Both the position numbers and the translations under genes were made by a program. From Streptomyces sp. NBC_00569 (GTDB taxonomy: Bacteria; Actinomycetota; Actinomycetes; Streptomycetales; Streptomycetaceae), in NCBI RefSeq assembly GCF_036345255.1, contig NZ_CP107783.1:2232001-2296000 (forward strand): a stretch of 64,000 nt of DNA, read 5' to 3'. Shown here in pieces: positions 35,655-45,113 of this stretch. Position 1 is the first letter of the stretch. Every line of letters begins with the position of its first letter. The notes beneath the pieces were generated by a model, which made no database searches, was not told the DNA's origin, and was given only the letters and a program-made list of their open reading frames with translations.

Positions 35655-35701
35655 CCTGTGCGGACGAGGTTCTCGGCACGTGCAACGCCGGTGAGTGTTC
35701 C

Positions 35702-36106
35702 TCAGCTTGACGGGTGTGGCCAGTGCGCAAGGCTGCCGGTCGAGGGAGCGTGTCGCGTTGCCTCCTCCGGTGTGGAGTGAATCTCGTAAGCCTCACGCAG
35801 GCCGCTGATGTCGAAGACCTTGGCTATCCGGCCGGAGGCGGACGCGATCCGCAGTGAGCCATCGTGTTCACGGATGCGTTTCGTGACCGCCACGACCACG
35901 CCCAGCCCCATCGAGTCGAGGAAGGGTACGAAGCTCAGGTCAAGGACGAAGTGGCGGTGTCCCTCGTTGACGAGCTTGATCACCGCTTCACGGACCAGGG
36001 GAGAGGTGTGGGCGTCCACGTCGCCGTCGATCTCGACCACTGTCCAGCCGTTCACCACGTCATAGCTGACGGTCATGCGCTCGTTGCGGATAATGTTCGT
36101 TCGCAT
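35702..36106 (-). CDS. STAS-domain anti-sigma factor antagonist
   Basis: 134 residues. VVEIDGDVDAHTSPLVREAVIKLVNEGHRHFVLDLSFVPFLDSMGLGVVVAVTKRIREHDGSL is a STAS domain with the phosphorylatable Ser in DSMGLG, as in SpoIIAA, RsbV and BldG. When unphosphorylated it would bind an HATPase anti-sigma factor and free a sigma factor. GAGGAGG six bases ahead of ATG 36106 sets the start; ATG 36109 is the alternative. No cognate intact kinase is adjacent, but HATPase genes lie at 21.2 and 32.1 kb. Confidence 0.9.
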   Translation of the reverse strand: MRTNIIRNERMTVSYDVVNGWTVVEIDGDVDAHTSPLVREAVIKLVNEGHRHFVLDLSFVPFLDSMGLGVVVAVTKRIREHDGSLRIASASGRIAKVFDISGLREAYEIHSTPEEATRHAPSTGSLAHWPHPSS

Positions 36107-36621
36107 CATCGTCCTCCTCGCGTCTCCGGGCGGCGCGGGATCCGCCAGCGTGGCGTCACAGGGGAATGGATTCGTCCGTGCGGCCGACGCACCAGCACCG
36201 CGAGGCCCGAGTGAGAGTCGGTATGGTCGACGAGTGACCATGACGGTGCAGGCCGCGCCTACGGCACAGCGCCACACGACGTGCGCTCCGCCGCACCCAC
36301 CGTCGGGGGTACCGGGCTTCCGCCCCTGCGCGCCGTGACGGAGCGCAGCGAGTGTCCAGGAACCACGCTAGACGCACGCTTGGACACCTGCCACAGATGC
36401 GAGACACCGCCGCACCGCCCGGCCTCGGTCCCACTCAGGTGGTACGCCGCCAGGAACCTGCACCCGGAATGCAACGCCACCAAGCGGTCGCCGGCCTCAT
36501 CGACGAGTACGACCGCGCAAGCTGATCACTCCGCAACACCCCAGCTCAAGGAGTGCGAAGCAGTTTTGAAGCACTATGGGTTCTGACAGTTGTCGATCGC
36601 CACGCTCGTGGCGGTCTGCCG
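36107..36621. other. Gap of about 510 bases, no supported gene
   Basis: It contains the STAS gene promoter side and short plus-strand frames with no family resemblance. A plus-strand frame across 36281-36586 contains several Cys (TCHRCETPP) but has no binding site or codon bias; I do not count it as a gene. Confidence 0.4.
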
Positions 36622-36768
36622 TTACGGGCAGCCGTCGAAGCCCACGGCGGACAGACGGCGGGGGCCCGGGCTGAACCTGGCGTACAGGAACGCCAGGAGG
36701 ACCAGCGGCACGACAGCACCCAGGCCACGGCAAACTGCCGACCCGGTCCTGCTGAGCGAGTACTGCAT
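36622..36768 (-). CDS. Small single-span membrane protein
   Basis: 48 residues: MQYSLSRTGSAVCRGLGA, a hydrophobic helix VVPLVLLAFLYARF, then a short charged tail. The ribosome binding site AGGAGG lies 6 bases upstream of the ATG at 36768, which is the main argument that it is real. No homologue is recognised. It could be a small stress-linked membrane peptide or a fragment of a larger protein. Confidence 0.45.
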   Translation of the reverse strand: MQYSLSRTGSAVCRGLGAVVPLVLLAFLYARFSPGPRRLSAVGFDGCP

Positions 36769-37015
36769 CGAACCCTCCTGGCTGTCTCCCGCCCAGACAA
36801 CCGCGAGGGAACGGCCCGCCTCACGCGGAAGTAGGCACTTGGAGCCTGGATTCACTCGTTTCGGCGATCGCAACCGAACCGACCACGACGCGGCGGACGG
36901 GCGCACGCGCACGGCGCTGCCGCGCCCTGACGCGACGAGTCGGCAACCGTGCACCACCATGCCCAGCCACCCTTCACATGAACTTTATGCACATGATCGA
37001 TTACTTTCTGCACTC

Positions 37016-37450
37016 ATGGCGGCTCGGTCAGCACATCGCTCACCCCGCCCCGGCTCCCACGCCGGGGCGGCTCTCGTCGTGCTGCTCGCCATGCTCGTCC
37101 ATCTCCTCGGCTGCGCCCACGGCCCGGCACTCGCGGATTCCGTCCGGACGGACAGCCTGCTCACCATGACGACTTCGTGCCCTGCCTCTGCGGGAGTGGC
37201 TGACGAACCGGCGACGCAGCACGGGACTCCATCAGAAGACGAACCGGTGGAATGCGAGGGGAGTGACGAGCCCTCGGTTCAGCCACCGCGCGACATCGTC
37301 ACCCCGGCACCGACAGCGGCCCTGACCGTGCAGCCGATGACCAACCCTGCCGCGCCCCATGTGCGCAGGCCGCCCCTGCCCCCGGCTCCCGACCCAGGCA
37401 GCCCCGATACCGGCCGGTCACGAGCCGGCCTGGGCGTGTGGAGGACGTGA
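37016..37450 (+). CDS. Putative secreted or membrane-anchored hypothetical protein
   Basis: 144 residues. The N-terminus MAARSAHRSPRPGSHAGAALVVLLAMLVHLLGCAHGPALA resembles a signal or anchor segment, with a Cys just after the hydrophobic stretch (LLGCAHG, not a perfect lipobox). The rest is acidic and Pro-rich (DEPSVQPPRDIVTP) and likely disordered. The start is uncertain: ATG 36959 is in frame but neither has a good binding site. An AT-rich, promoter-like patch (acatgaactttatgcacatg) lies just upstream. It precedes the cysteine-synthase-like gene on the same strand and may be part of that unit. Confidence 0.5.
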   Translation: MAARSAHRSPRPGSHAGAALVVLLAMLVHLLGCAHGPALADSVRTDSLLTMTTSCPASAGVADEPATQHGTPSEDEPVECEGSDEPSVQPPRDIVTPAPTAALTVQPMTNPAAPHVRRPPLPPAPDPGSPDTGRSRAGLGVWRT

Positions 37451-37582
37451 TTGTCCGCTGAACCGCGACGAGCGGCTGGCACCAGCGCCCCCGCGTCTCT
37501 CGCGGCAACGGGTCACATCTCACCCTCCGTCGACCAAGCGGCCCGGCTCCCCATCTGCCGCCGGCCGCGGGAGAACCACGCC

Positions 37583-38725
37583 ATGGACCAACTCACCCAC
37601 ACCTCCGCACCCGCCTCCCCCGCCATGCTCCTCTCCGACGCCAAACACCCGTTGCACACCCCGGCCGGACTCGTCGGCGACACACCCGTCCTGTGGATCG
37701 GCGAACCCTTCACCACCGAGGGATGCGGATTCTGGGCCAAGCTCGAAGGCCACAACCCCGGCGGCATCAAGGACCGCACCGCCCTCCACATGGTCCAAGC
37801 CGCCCGCGAGCGCCGTCATTTGCCGTCCGGCGCCCGCATCGTCGAGTCCACCTCCGGCACCCTCGGCCTCGGTCTCGCCCTGGCCGGCGCGGTGTACGGC
37901 CATCCGGTCACGGTGGTCACCGACCCCGGCATGGAACCGCTGATGACCGGTCTGCTGACCGCGTACGGAGCGGACGTCGACCTCGTCACCACGCCGCACC
38001 CCGAGGGCGGCTGGCAACTGGCGCGTCGGGAGCGGGTGGAGGAACTCCTCGCCCTGTACCCCGACGCCTGGTGCCCGGACCAGTACCACAACCCCGACAA
38101 CGTGACGGCCTACGCCTCCCTCGCCCGCGAAATCGTCGCGCAACTCGGCCGCGTCGACACACTCGTGGTCTCCGTCGGAACCGGAGGCCACTCGGCCGGC
38201 ATCGCCTCTGTCCTGCGCACCTACTTCCCCAGGCTGCGTGTCGTCGGCGTGGACACCACCGGCTCCACGATCTTCGGGCAGCCCGCGTCGGCCCGGCTGA
38301 TGCGCGGCCTGGGCAGCAGCATCTACCCGGGCAATGTCGCCTACGACCTGTTCGACGAGGTGCACTGGGTCGCCGCCCCCGAGGCTGTCTGGGCGGCGCG
38401 CCGCCTGGCCCGCCACCACTACGCCACCGGCGGCTGGAGTGTGGGCGCCGTCGCGCTCGTCTCCCGCTGGCTGGCCCGCACTCTGCCCGCCGAGAACCGG
38501 ATCGTGACCATCTTCCCGGACGGCCCACAGCGCTACGTCGGCACCGTCTTCGACGACACGTACTGCCGCGCCCACGACCTGCTGGGACATCTGCCCGCCG
38601 ACAACCCTGACGAGATCGACAACCCGCGCGACAGGGTGGTCACCCGCTGGACCCGCTGCACCCGTGTCGTCGACCCCCTCGCCGGAACGCGTGCCCCGCA
38701 GCGCCTCGCGGGAGCCGCCCGATGA
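37583..38725 (+). CDS. PLP-dependent cysteine synthase/cystathionine beta-synthase-like enzyme
   Basis: 380 residues of fold-type II PLP enzymes. [15 protein letters not shown] carries the PLP Lys in the GG-x-KDR context, [18 protein letters not shown] is the substrate-binding SGT loop, and [15 protein letters not shown] is the glycine-rich phosphate clamp. The closest general relatives are cysteine synthases and SbnA-like enzymes of small specialised pathways. ATG 37583 fits the conserved region. The stop overlaps the MFS gene start (ATGA), so the product may be an amino-acid-derived compound exported by that transporter (inference). Confidence 0.85.
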   Translation: MDQLTHTSAPASPAMLLSDAKHPLHTPAGLVGDTPVLWIGEPFTTEGCGFWAKLEGHNPGGIKDRTALHMVQAARERRHLPSGARIVESTSGTLGLGLALAGAVYGHPVTVVTDPGMEPLMTGLLTAYGADVDLVTTPHPEGGWQLARRERVEELLALYPDAWCPDQYHNPDNVTAYASLAREIVAQLGRVDTLVVSVGTGGHSAGIASVLRTYFPRLRVVGVDTTGSTIFGQPASARLMRGLGSSIYPGNVAYDLFDEVHWVAAPEAVWAARRLARHHYATGGWSVGAVALVSRWLARTLPAENRIVTIFPDGPQRYVGTVFDDTYCRAHDLLGHLPADNPDEIDNPRDRVVTRWTRCTRVVDPLAGTRAPQRLAGAAR

Positions 38726-39975
38726 GGAACCTGTGGCGCCAGACCCGCTCCTTCCCGCCCGCCGCACGACTGTTGATGGCCAACCAGTTCGCCATCAATC
38801 TCGCCTTCTACATGCTGATGCCCTACCTCGCCGCGCACCTGTCCGGCGATCTCGGGCTCGCCGCCTGGGCCGTCGGACTCGTCCTGGGCGTACGGAACTT
38901 CTCCCAGCAGGGCATGTTCCTCATCGGCGGCACCCTCGCCGACCGGTACGGATACAAGGCCCCCATCATGGCCGGCTGCCTGCTGCGCACGTTCGGGTTC
39001 GGGCTGCTCGGCTGGGTCGACAGCCTGCCCGCACTGATCGCCGCCTCCGCCGCGACCGGCTTCGCGGGCGCCCTGTTCAACCCGGCCGTCCGCGCCTACC
39101 TCGCGGCCGAGGCGGGCGAGCGCCGCGTCGATGCCTTCGCCACCTTCAACGTTTACTACCAGGCAGGCATGCTGCTCGGCCCTCTCGTCGGACTGGCCCT
39201 GCTGGCCGCCGACTTCCGTCTGGTGTGCACGGTCGCGGCCGTGATCTTCACCGCGCTCAGCGTGCTCCAGTGGCGCGCCCTGCCCGCGCGGGGAGGTACC
39301 GCGTCAGCGTCGACGGATGCGGAGGGTGTGCTGAGGCAGTGGCGCACGGTCGTGGCGAACCGGCCGTTCCTCCTCTTCTCCGTCGCCATGATCGGCTCGT
39401 ACGTCCTCACGTTCCAGGTCTATCTCGCCCTCCCGCTGGCGGCCTCGAACGCACTGGGAGCGCGAGGCACGGTGGTCACCAGTGGACTGTTCGTGGTCTC
39501 GGCGGCCGTCGCCGTCGCGGGCCAACTGCGGCTCACTCAATGGGCCAGGCGCCGATGGTCACCGCATGAGGCGCTGGTCCGCGGCCTTGCCACGATGGGC
39601 CTCGCCTTCCTGCCATCGGCACTGGCGCCGCAGGCGCTGCCCACGGCGGTCATCGCCGCGCTCGCGGTGGCGGTCGTCCTGCTCGCCGCGGGCAGCGCGG
39701 TGGTCTACCCGTTCGAGATGGACACCGTCGTGGCCCTCTCCGGAGACCGTCTGGTCGCCACGCACTACGGGCTCTACAACACGGTCTCGGGCCTGGGCAT
39801 CACCCTCGGCAACCTCGCCACGGGCGCCCTGTGGGACTTCGCCGTGCGGCACGACGTGCTCTGGCTGACCTGGACGGCCCTGACCATGACCGGTCTCGGC
39901 TGTGCCGCCGCACTCGCCGCGCTCGTCCGTTCCGGGCGGCTCACCGCGGGGCAGCCTCAGCCGGTGACTGCCTGA
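38722..39975 (+). CDS. MFS transporter (drug/metabolite exporter type)
   Basis: 417 residues with 11-12 hydrophobic helices. [20 protein letters not shown] is the MFS motif A between TM2 and TM3, and [21 protein letters not shown] resembles motif C of exporters (12-TM DHA1 type). It overlaps the PLP-enzyme gene by 4 bases. Coupling with a biosynthesis-like enzyme suggests export of its product or resistance to it. An insertion-sequence relic follows about 30 bp after the stop. Confidence 0.87.
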   Translation: MRNLWRQTRSFPPAARLLMANQFAINLAFYMLMPYLAAHLSGDLGLAAWAVGLVLGVRNFSQQGMFLIGGTLADRYGYKAPIMAGCLLRTFGFGLLGWVDSLPALIAASAATGFAGALFNPAVRAYLAAEAGERRVDAFATFNVYYQAGMLLGPLVGLALLAADFRLVCTVAAVIFTALSVLQWRALPARGGTASASTDAEGVLRQWRTVVANRPFLLFSVAMIGSYVLTFQVYLALPLAASNALGARGTVVTSGLFVVSAAVAVAGQLRLTQWARRRWSPHEALVRGLATMGLAFLPSALAPQALPTAVIAALAVAVVLLAAGSAVVYPFEMDTVVALSGDRLVATHYGLYNTVSGLGITLGNLATGALWDFAVRHDVLWLTWTALTMTGLGCAAALAALVRSGRLTAGQPQPVTA

Positions 39976-40002
39976 CCGGACGGATCTCATGCCCGCGGGG
40001 CG

Positions 40003-40440
40003 GCGTCGAAGAGGGCGGAGATTCTTGTACTTCGGCGCCAACTCGCCGTCCTCCGCCGTCAGGTCGCCCGACCACGGCTCTCATGGGCGGACCGGGCGCT
40101 GGTCGCGGGAGGGGCGCGGCTGCTGCCCAAGGCCCTGCGAGGGCACGTGTGCGTCACCCCGGGCGCGCTGCCGCGCCGGCACGCCGACCTGGTCAAGCGC
40201 CGCCGGATGGACAAGCGCCCCGGTCCCGGCCGTCCGCCGACCCGGCTCATCTCGCGGGAGCCGACGTTGAGAATGGCCGCGGAGAACCCAACCCAGGGCT
40301 ACCACAGGATCGCGGTCGAACTGGCCGGCCTGGACCGCCCGGTCGGAGCCCCAAAGGTATGGGCGATCCTGGACAAGGCCGGAATCGACCCGGTGCCCCG
40401 TCGCTCTGGCCCGACCTGGGCAGAGGCGCCGGCTCCGGGA
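40003..40440 (+). pseudogene. N-terminal half of an integrase-type transposase
   Basis: The frame reads KRAEILVLRRQLAVLRRQVARPRLSWADRALVAGGARLLP, then CVTPGALPRRHADLVKRR, NPTQGYHRIAVELAGL and PKVWAILDKAGIDPVPRRSGPTWAE. This is the classic helix-turn-helix half of Streptomyces integrase-core transposases. The match stops where the catalytic DDE core should begin, and there is no start codon in place. The relic separates the PLP/MFS pair from the ABC importer of the large catabolic island. Confidence 0.8.
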
Positions 40441-40565
40441 CCCGGACCGGCCGCTTCACCAGGAGCGGCCGGGTGCCGAATTCCTGCAGGACCAGGGCCC
40501 GCGACTCGGATCAGATGCGGATGCGGCGGCACGACTCGCGTACGTTCTCCGTTCGTCTCTTTCCT

Positions 40566-41414
40566 TTACACCTTGACTCCGTAGTTGCGCAATACACGTA
40601 CTGCGATGATGCGCAGCACACGGTCATAGACGAAGCCGAGGATCCCGAGCGTGATGATGCCGACGAAGACCCAGTCGATCCGCCCGTAGTTGCGGGACGT
40701 CCAGATCAGCGAGCCCAGACCGACCTGGGACGCGACGATCTCGGCCGACACGATGGTGAGGAAGCTGTTGCCCATGGCGAGGCGGGCGCCGGTGACGATG
40801 TACGGGACGGTGGACGGCAGCACGATCCGCTGCAGGATCTGGCGGCGGTTCGCACCCAGGCTGGCCGCCGCACGCAGCTTGGACTCGTTGACGGCCATCA
40901 CGCCCGCGCTGGTGTTGAGCGTCACGATGAAGACGGCCGTGTAGAAGATCAGGACCACCTTCGACGCCTCGCCGATGCCCAGCCAGACCACCGCCAGGGT
41001 GACGAAGGCGACCGGCGGGATGAAGCGGAAGAACTCGATATAGGGCTCCAGGAGTTGGCGGACCGTCTTGATCTGCCCGACGAGGAGGCCGATCGGAACG
41101 CCGACCACGATCCCGAGTCCCCAGCCGATCAGGATGCGGCGGCTGGACGCGATGACCGACTTGAGGAGGGTGCCGTCGCCCGCGAGTTCGCCCGCGGCCG
41201 ACACGGTCTCCTTCGGCGAAGCGAGCAGCGACGAGCCGTACTTCGTGGCGAGCAGCTGCCAGATGCCGAGGCCGACGAGGACGGAGAGGGTGTAGACACC
41301 GGCGGTGCGCAGGCCCCGTCGCGTGCCCGCACGGACCGCGCGGCGGGGGCGCGCCTCTGGGCCCGAGCCGGTGGCAGGCATGGGGGTGGGGGTGTCCGTC
41401 GTGGTGAAGCTCAT
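40566..41414 (-). CDS. ABC transporter permease (SsuC/TauC/NrtB type)
   Basis: 282 residues, six predicted membrane helices after a 35-residue cytosolic N-terminus. The BPD_transp_1 EAA loop is SKLRAAASLGANRRQILQRIVLPSTVPYIVTGARLAMGNSFLTIV. The family imports nitrate, sulfonates, taurine or aromatic acids. Its start overlaps the ATPase gene stop, forming a binding-protein/ATPase/permease operon read on the minus strand. Confidence 0.9.
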   Translation of the reverse strand: MSFTTTDTPTPMPATGSGPEARPRRAVRAGTRRGLRTAGVYTLSVLVGLGIWQLLATKYGSSLLASPKETVSAAGELAGDGTLLKSVIASSRRILIGWGLGIVVGVPIGLLVGQIKTVRQLLEPYIEFFRFIPPVAFVTLAVVWLGIGEASKVVLIFYTAVFIVTLNTSAGVMAVNESKLRAAASLGANRRQILQRIVLPSTVPYIVTGARLAMGNSFLTIVSAEIVASQVGLGSLIWTSRNYGRIDWVFVGIITLGILGFVYDRVLRIIAVRVLRNYGVKV

Positions 41415-42289
41415 CGTGCGTCCTCCTCGAAGCCGGCTCCCTGATCGACCTGTTGGTCGAGGCCTTGAGCGCGCAGGGTTTTGCGGACCTCTTCCCCGAT
41501 GTCCTGGCGCAGCTTGCGCCGTAGATCGATCGCAGCGGGGTCGTCCTCGTCACGCGGCCGTGCCAGTTGCACGTCGTAGACGGACTTGACCGAGGCCGCG
41601 GGTCCCGCCGTCATGACAGCGATCCGGTCCGCCAGCAGGATGGCCTCGTCGATGTCATGGGTGACGAAGACGATCGTGCAGCCCGACGCCCGCCAGATCC
41701 TGTCCGTCTCCTGCTGCAGGACTTGCCGGGTCTGCGCGTCGAGCGCGCCGAACGGCTCGTCCATGAGGACCACGCCCGGCTCATTGGCGAGGACTCGGGC
41801 GATCTGGACGCGCTGGCGCATGCCGCCGCTGAGCTGCCCCGGAAAGCGCTCCGCACAGTGGCGCAGGCCGACCAGGCCGAGGAACTCATCGGCGAGGCGG
41901 GCCTGTTCGGCGCGTGACACGCCACGCATACGCGGGCCGAACGCCACGTTCTGGCGCACGGTCATCCAGTCGAAGAGGGCCTCGCTGCTCTGGAAGACCA
42001 TGCCCCGTTCGGGATCGGGCCCCGCGATCGCCGCGCCGTCCGCGGTGAGGCCGCCCTCGCTCACCTCGACGAAGCCCGCCATGGCGGACAGGAGGGTGGA
42101 CTTGCCGCAGCCGCTCGGGCCGAGCAGGCAGAGGAACTCACCCGCCGCGATGTCGAGGTCGATGCCGCTGACGGCCTGGAAAGGGCCGAAGTGAATGCCG
42201 ACGCCGTCGGCGCGCAACGCCGCACCGCGCGTCACCTCAATCAACTGGCCTGCATCTGAGGCGAGTTGAGCATGTACGCTCTTCGTCAT
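41411..42289 (-). CDS. ABC transporter ATP-binding protein (SsuB/TauB type)
   Basis: 292 residues. Walker A is GPSGCGKST, the signature is LSGGMRQRVQIARVLA, Walker B is VVLMDEPFGALD, and the H-loop is FVTHDIDEA. ATG at 42289 has GAGGG upstream and overlaps the stop of the binding-protein gene; the frame continues open further upstream but only as an antisense shadow. It powers the importer of the island. Confidence 0.93.
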   Translation of the reverse strand: MTKSVHAQLASDAGQLIEVTRGAALRADGVGIHFGPFQAVSGIDLDIAAGEFLCLLGPSGCGKSTLLSAMAGFVEVSEGGLTADGAAIAGPDPERGMVFQSSEALFDWMTVRQNVAFGPRMRGVSRAEQARLADEFLGLVGLRHCAERFPGQLSGGMRQRVQIARVLANEPGVVLMDEPFGALDAQTRQVLQQETDRIWRASGCTIVFVTHDIDEAILLADRIAVMTAGPAASVKSVYDVQLARPRDEDDPAAIDLRRKLRQDIGEEVRKTLRAQGLDQQVDQGAGFEEDAR

Positions 42290-43287
42290 CGCGATCCCTC
42301 CGTGTGCTCGCGCAGCCATCCGTCCAGTACGGCCTTGGACACGTCCGGCTCGGACTTGACCTTGCCGGTGCTCGCGTAGAACTCGGCGGTACGCCGATAG
42401 GCCACCAGGTCGGCGGCGGTGAAGTCGCGTACGGCGAAGTCGATTTCCTCGATGGCGTTCACGGTCTGCTCGGCCGGAACCTTGGCCGCGTCCTTGGTCG
42501 CCTTCGCCGCGGCGGCCGGGTCGCTCTCGGTCTTCTTGGTCGCCTCCGCGAGGGCGGCGGCGACCTTCGCGGCAGTGTCGGGGTTGGCCCGCAGCCAGGA
42601 TGAGGTGGCCAGCAGCCACTGCTGGTAGGAGACGCCATAGTCGCCGGTGGTCGCCACGACCCTCGCGCCGAGCTCCTTGCCCTTCGTCGGCCACGGCTCC
42701 CACAGGACGTACCCGTCGATGTCACCCTTCTTCGTCAGGGCGGGGATCTCGGCCGGGTCCGCGGTGACGAGGTCGACCGATCCTGCGCCGATGCCCTTCG
42801 ACTCCAGGTACCGAGTGGCCGCGAGCTCGGAGAGGCCGGGGACGACGGCCATCTTCCCTATCTGCGAGGGGGACTTGATGCCCGGGCGGAGGACGACCTT
42901 GAGGTACTTCCCCGAGCTCTCGTACACGAGCAGTGAGCGCAGGCTCGGGCTCTGCGCAAGCACGCCGATAGTGGTGGTGTCCGAGTTGCCCGCCATCTGC
43001 ACCTGCCCCGCGCTGAGCGCGTCGACTCCCTCGCCGCCCTTGGCGAACTGCACGAGGTCGACGTTCACGCCGTGCTTCGCCCACAGGTCCTCCGCATCGG
43101 CCAGGAAGAACGGCGCGAACGAGGCATCGATTCCGACGGCGATCCGGACCTGGGGTCCCGCCCCGCCTCCGGAGCCGCCAGCGGAGTCGGTGGTGCCCGC
43201 CATGCAGGCGGTCGATGACAACAGGGCCGCCGTGGCGAGGAGGGCGGAGCGGGCCAGAGGGTATCTCGGACGTGACGCCGGCAACAT
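42286..43287 (-). CDS. ABC transporter substrate-binding lipoprotein (NitT/TauT, SsuA-like)
   Basis: 333 residues. The signal peptide ends in the lipobox LSSTAC, so it should be a lipoprotein on the outer face of the membrane. VRIAVGIDASFAPFFLADAEDLWAKHGVNVDLVQFAKGGEGVDALSAGQVQMAGNSDTTTI is the NMT1/SsuA-like N-lobe that binds nitrate, sulfonate, taurine or aromatic acid analogues. GAGGTG lies just ahead of ATG 43287. It is the first gene of the ABC operon and is divergent from an MHS symporter; the shared region holds operator-like repeats. Confidence 0.9.
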   Translation of the reverse strand: MLPASRPRYPLARSALLATAALLSSTACMAGTTDSAGGSGGGAGPQVRIAVGIDASFAPFFLADAEDLWAKHGVNVDLVQFAKGGEGVDALSAGQVQMAGNSDTTTIGVLAQSPSLRSLLVYESSGKYLKVVLRPGIKSPSQIGKMAVVPGLSELAATRYLESKGIGAGSVDLVTADPAEIPALTKKGDIDGYVLWEPWPTKGKELGARVVATTGDYGVSYQQWLLATSSWLRANPDTAAKVAAALAEATKKTESDPAAAAKATKDAAKVPAEQTVNAIEEIDFAVRDFTAADLVAYRRTAEFYASTGKVKSEPDVSKAVLDGWLREHTEGSR

Positions 43288-43385
43288 GGGCACCTCACAG
43301 TGGGACGCGTTTCGGCAGGTCGACGGGGTGCGGGCCCGCAAGGCGGCGCACGCTACCGGCCGTGGCGCGCTGCCGCACGGGCGAC

Positions 43386-43402
43386 GGTCCGCTGAGCGGG
43401 AT
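43386..43402. promoter_or_regulatory. 17-bp island motif, copy 1
   Basis: GGTCCGCTGAGCGGGAT, 15 of 17 positions fitting the consensus GKTYCGSTSAGCGGAMC. It lies about 100 bp ahead of the ABC operon and about 190 bp ahead of the MHS gene in the divergent region, which holds no other gene. Confidence 0.5.
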
Positions 43403-43445
43403 GTCTCCGGTTCAGCCGGGATCCGTCGAGTCGCGCGCGCCGCTT

Positions 43446-43496
43446 CCCGTCTTGCGCGCCATTTCCCGTCGTACGCGTCTCGACCCGTCGTGCGCG
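43446..43496. promoter_or_regulatory. Three direct repeats with a 19-bp period
   Basis: CCCGTCTTGCGCG (43446), CCCGTCGTACGCG (43465) and CCCGTCGTGCGCG (43484) start exactly 19 bp apart. They sit between the divergent ABC operon and MHS gene. Repeats on nearly the same face of the helix suggest cooperative binding of a regulator other than the one using the 17-bp palindrome. Confidence 0.5.
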
Positions 43497-43590
43497 GCCG
43501 ACGTCTCGCCAGGCGGACCGACACCCTTGAGCCCCCACCGGGCCGTCCATACGCTCCGGCGATCCCCAGCTCGATCGGCAAGGAGTGCAC

Positions 43591-45027
43591 ATGACCCGTC
43601 AGTCCACGAACGGCGACGCACCGTCGCCTGCGGCCTCGGACGCTGTTCCGGTACGACGCGTCGTCACCGCGTCCCTCGCCGGCAACATGCTGGAGTGGTA
43701 CGACTTCTTCCTCTACACGACGGCCGCCGCCATGGTCCTCGGCTCGGTCTTCTTCCCCTCCGGCGGACATCCTCTGCTCGGCACGATCGCCGCCCTGGCC
43801 GGGCACGCCGTCGGCTTCGCGGCCCGGCCCATCGGCGGTCTCGTCTTCGGTCACATCGGAGACCGGCGGGGCCGCAAGACGGCGCTGCTCGCGACCATCT
43901 CGCTGATGGGCGGCGCGACCTTCTGCATGGGTCTGCTGCCCTCGTACTCGACGGCGGGCATCGTCTCGCCGCTGCTGCTCGTGGTGCTCCGCATCCTGCA
44001 AGGTGCCGCAGCGGGCGGCGAGTGGGGCGGCGGTGTGCTCATCATCACGGAGAACGTTCCGCCCAACCGCCGTGGATTCCTTGCCTCGTTCAGTTCGTGC
44101 GGCATGGGGATCGGTTTCGTGCTCTCGTCCCTTGCTCTGTGGCTGGCCCAGCAGGCGAGCGGCGATGCCTTCGCCGCCTGGGGCTGGCGCCTGCCGTTCC
44201 TGGCGAGTGCGGTGATCTTCGCGGTCGGCCTGTACATCCGCCGCAACCTCGGCGAGACGGAGAGCTTCGAGGAGACGACAGTCACGGGGGCGGAGGCCGC
44301 CGACAAGGCGGTCGCGAGCGAGGCGCGTTCGCCCCTGCGCGAGGTTCTGCGGCGCCATCCGCGCCAGATCCTGTTCGCCATGGCCCTGCGCTTCGCAGAC
44401 AGCGGCGCGAGCTACATCTTCATGTCGTTCTCGCTCGTGTACGGGGCGTACGTCGGGATCTCGTCGACCGTGCTGCTGTGGGCGGGGATCGTCGGGATGA
44501 CGGTGGACTCGGTGATGATGGTCGTCTTCGGCCGGCTCTCCGACCGGGTGGGGCGACGGCCCGTGTACCTCGGCGGAACCATCGGCATCATCGTGTGGGC
44601 GGTGCCGTTCTTCCTGCTGATGGACACCGGGGAGACCGCGGCGGTGTGGCTGGCGTTCGTCGTCGGGCACATCGCCATCGCCGCGATGATCGGCGTACAG
44701 CCCTCGTACTTCGCCGAGCTGTTCAGCACCCGGACCCGGTATTCCGGGATGGCGATCGGTCACGAGCTTTCCTCCGCCGTGGCCGGCGGTCTGTCCCCCG
44801 TGGCCGCGACCGCGCTGCTCGCCGCGACCGGACACTTCCTGCCGGTCGCACTGCTCACGATCGCCATGGCACTGGTCGCGACCGTCGCGCTGGTCTTCTT
44901 CGCGGACCGGACCGCGACGGCGGACGTGGCGCAGGACCCGTCCCCATCCGCCTCCGACACCAGCACCGAGACCGACACCCATGGAGAAATCACAGCAAAA
45001 AGGGACACCGGCGCGCCTGTTGCCTGA
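43591..45027 (+). CDS. MFS transporter, metabolite:H+ symporter (MHS) family
   Basis: 478 residues, 12 helices. MHS signatures are ASLAGNMLEWYDFFLYTTA, FGHIGDRRGRKTALL and GGEWGGGVLIITENV. It is only distantly similar to the MHS protein at 22-23.5 kb but of the same family. AAGGAG five bases ahead sets ATG 43591. It is likely a second uptake route for the aromatic or organic acid used by this island. An IclR gene follows on the same strand. Confidence 0.9.
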   Translation: MTRQSTNGDAPSPAASDAVPVRRVVTASLAGNMLEWYDFFLYTTAAAMVLGSVFFPSGGHPLLGTIAALAGHAVGFAARPIGGLVFGHIGDRRGRKTALLATISLMGGATFCMGLLPSYSTAGIVSPLLLVVLRILQGAAAGGEWGGGVLIITENVPPNRRGFLASFSSCGMGIGFVLSSLALWLAQQASGDAFAAWGWRLPFLASAVIFAVGLYIRRNLGETESFEETTVTGAEAADKAVASEARSPLREVLRRHPRQILFAMALRFADSGASYIFMSFSLVYGAYVGISSTVLLWAGIVGMTVDSVMMVVFGRLSDRVGRRPVYLGGTIGIIVWAVPFFLLMDTGETAAVWLAFVVGHIAIAAMIGVQPSYFAELFSTRTRYSGMAIGHELSSAVAGGLSPVAATALLAATGHFLPVALLTIAMALVATVALVFFADRTATADVAQDPSPSASDTSTETDTHGEITAKRDTGAPVA

Positions 45028-45069
45028 TGTTCACGTCGGGGCCCCTCTATGCAACATGCCCTTGATGCA

Positions 45070-45097
45070 CTTCAAATGGCCTTTCCGCCATGTGAAG
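45070..45097. promoter_or_regulatory. Inverted repeat overlapping the ribosome-binding region of the IclR gene
   Basis: 11-bp arms (CTTCAAATGGC / GCCATGTGAAG, one mismatch) around CTTTCC. The right arm runs into the AAGGAG ahead of the IclR gene, so the element could be an operator for autoregulation or an RNA hairpin that hides part of the binding site. Confidence 0.4.
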
Positions 45098-45113
45098 GAG
45101 CACGAGGACGCCG

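Noticed and set aside
36281..36586. Plus-strand frame with several Cys residues
   Set aside because: No ribosome binding site, poor codon bias and no recognisable family.
43290..44982. Upstream extension of the substrate-binding protein frame
   Set aside because: Signal peptide and ribosome binding site place the start at 43287; the extension is antisense to the MHS gene.
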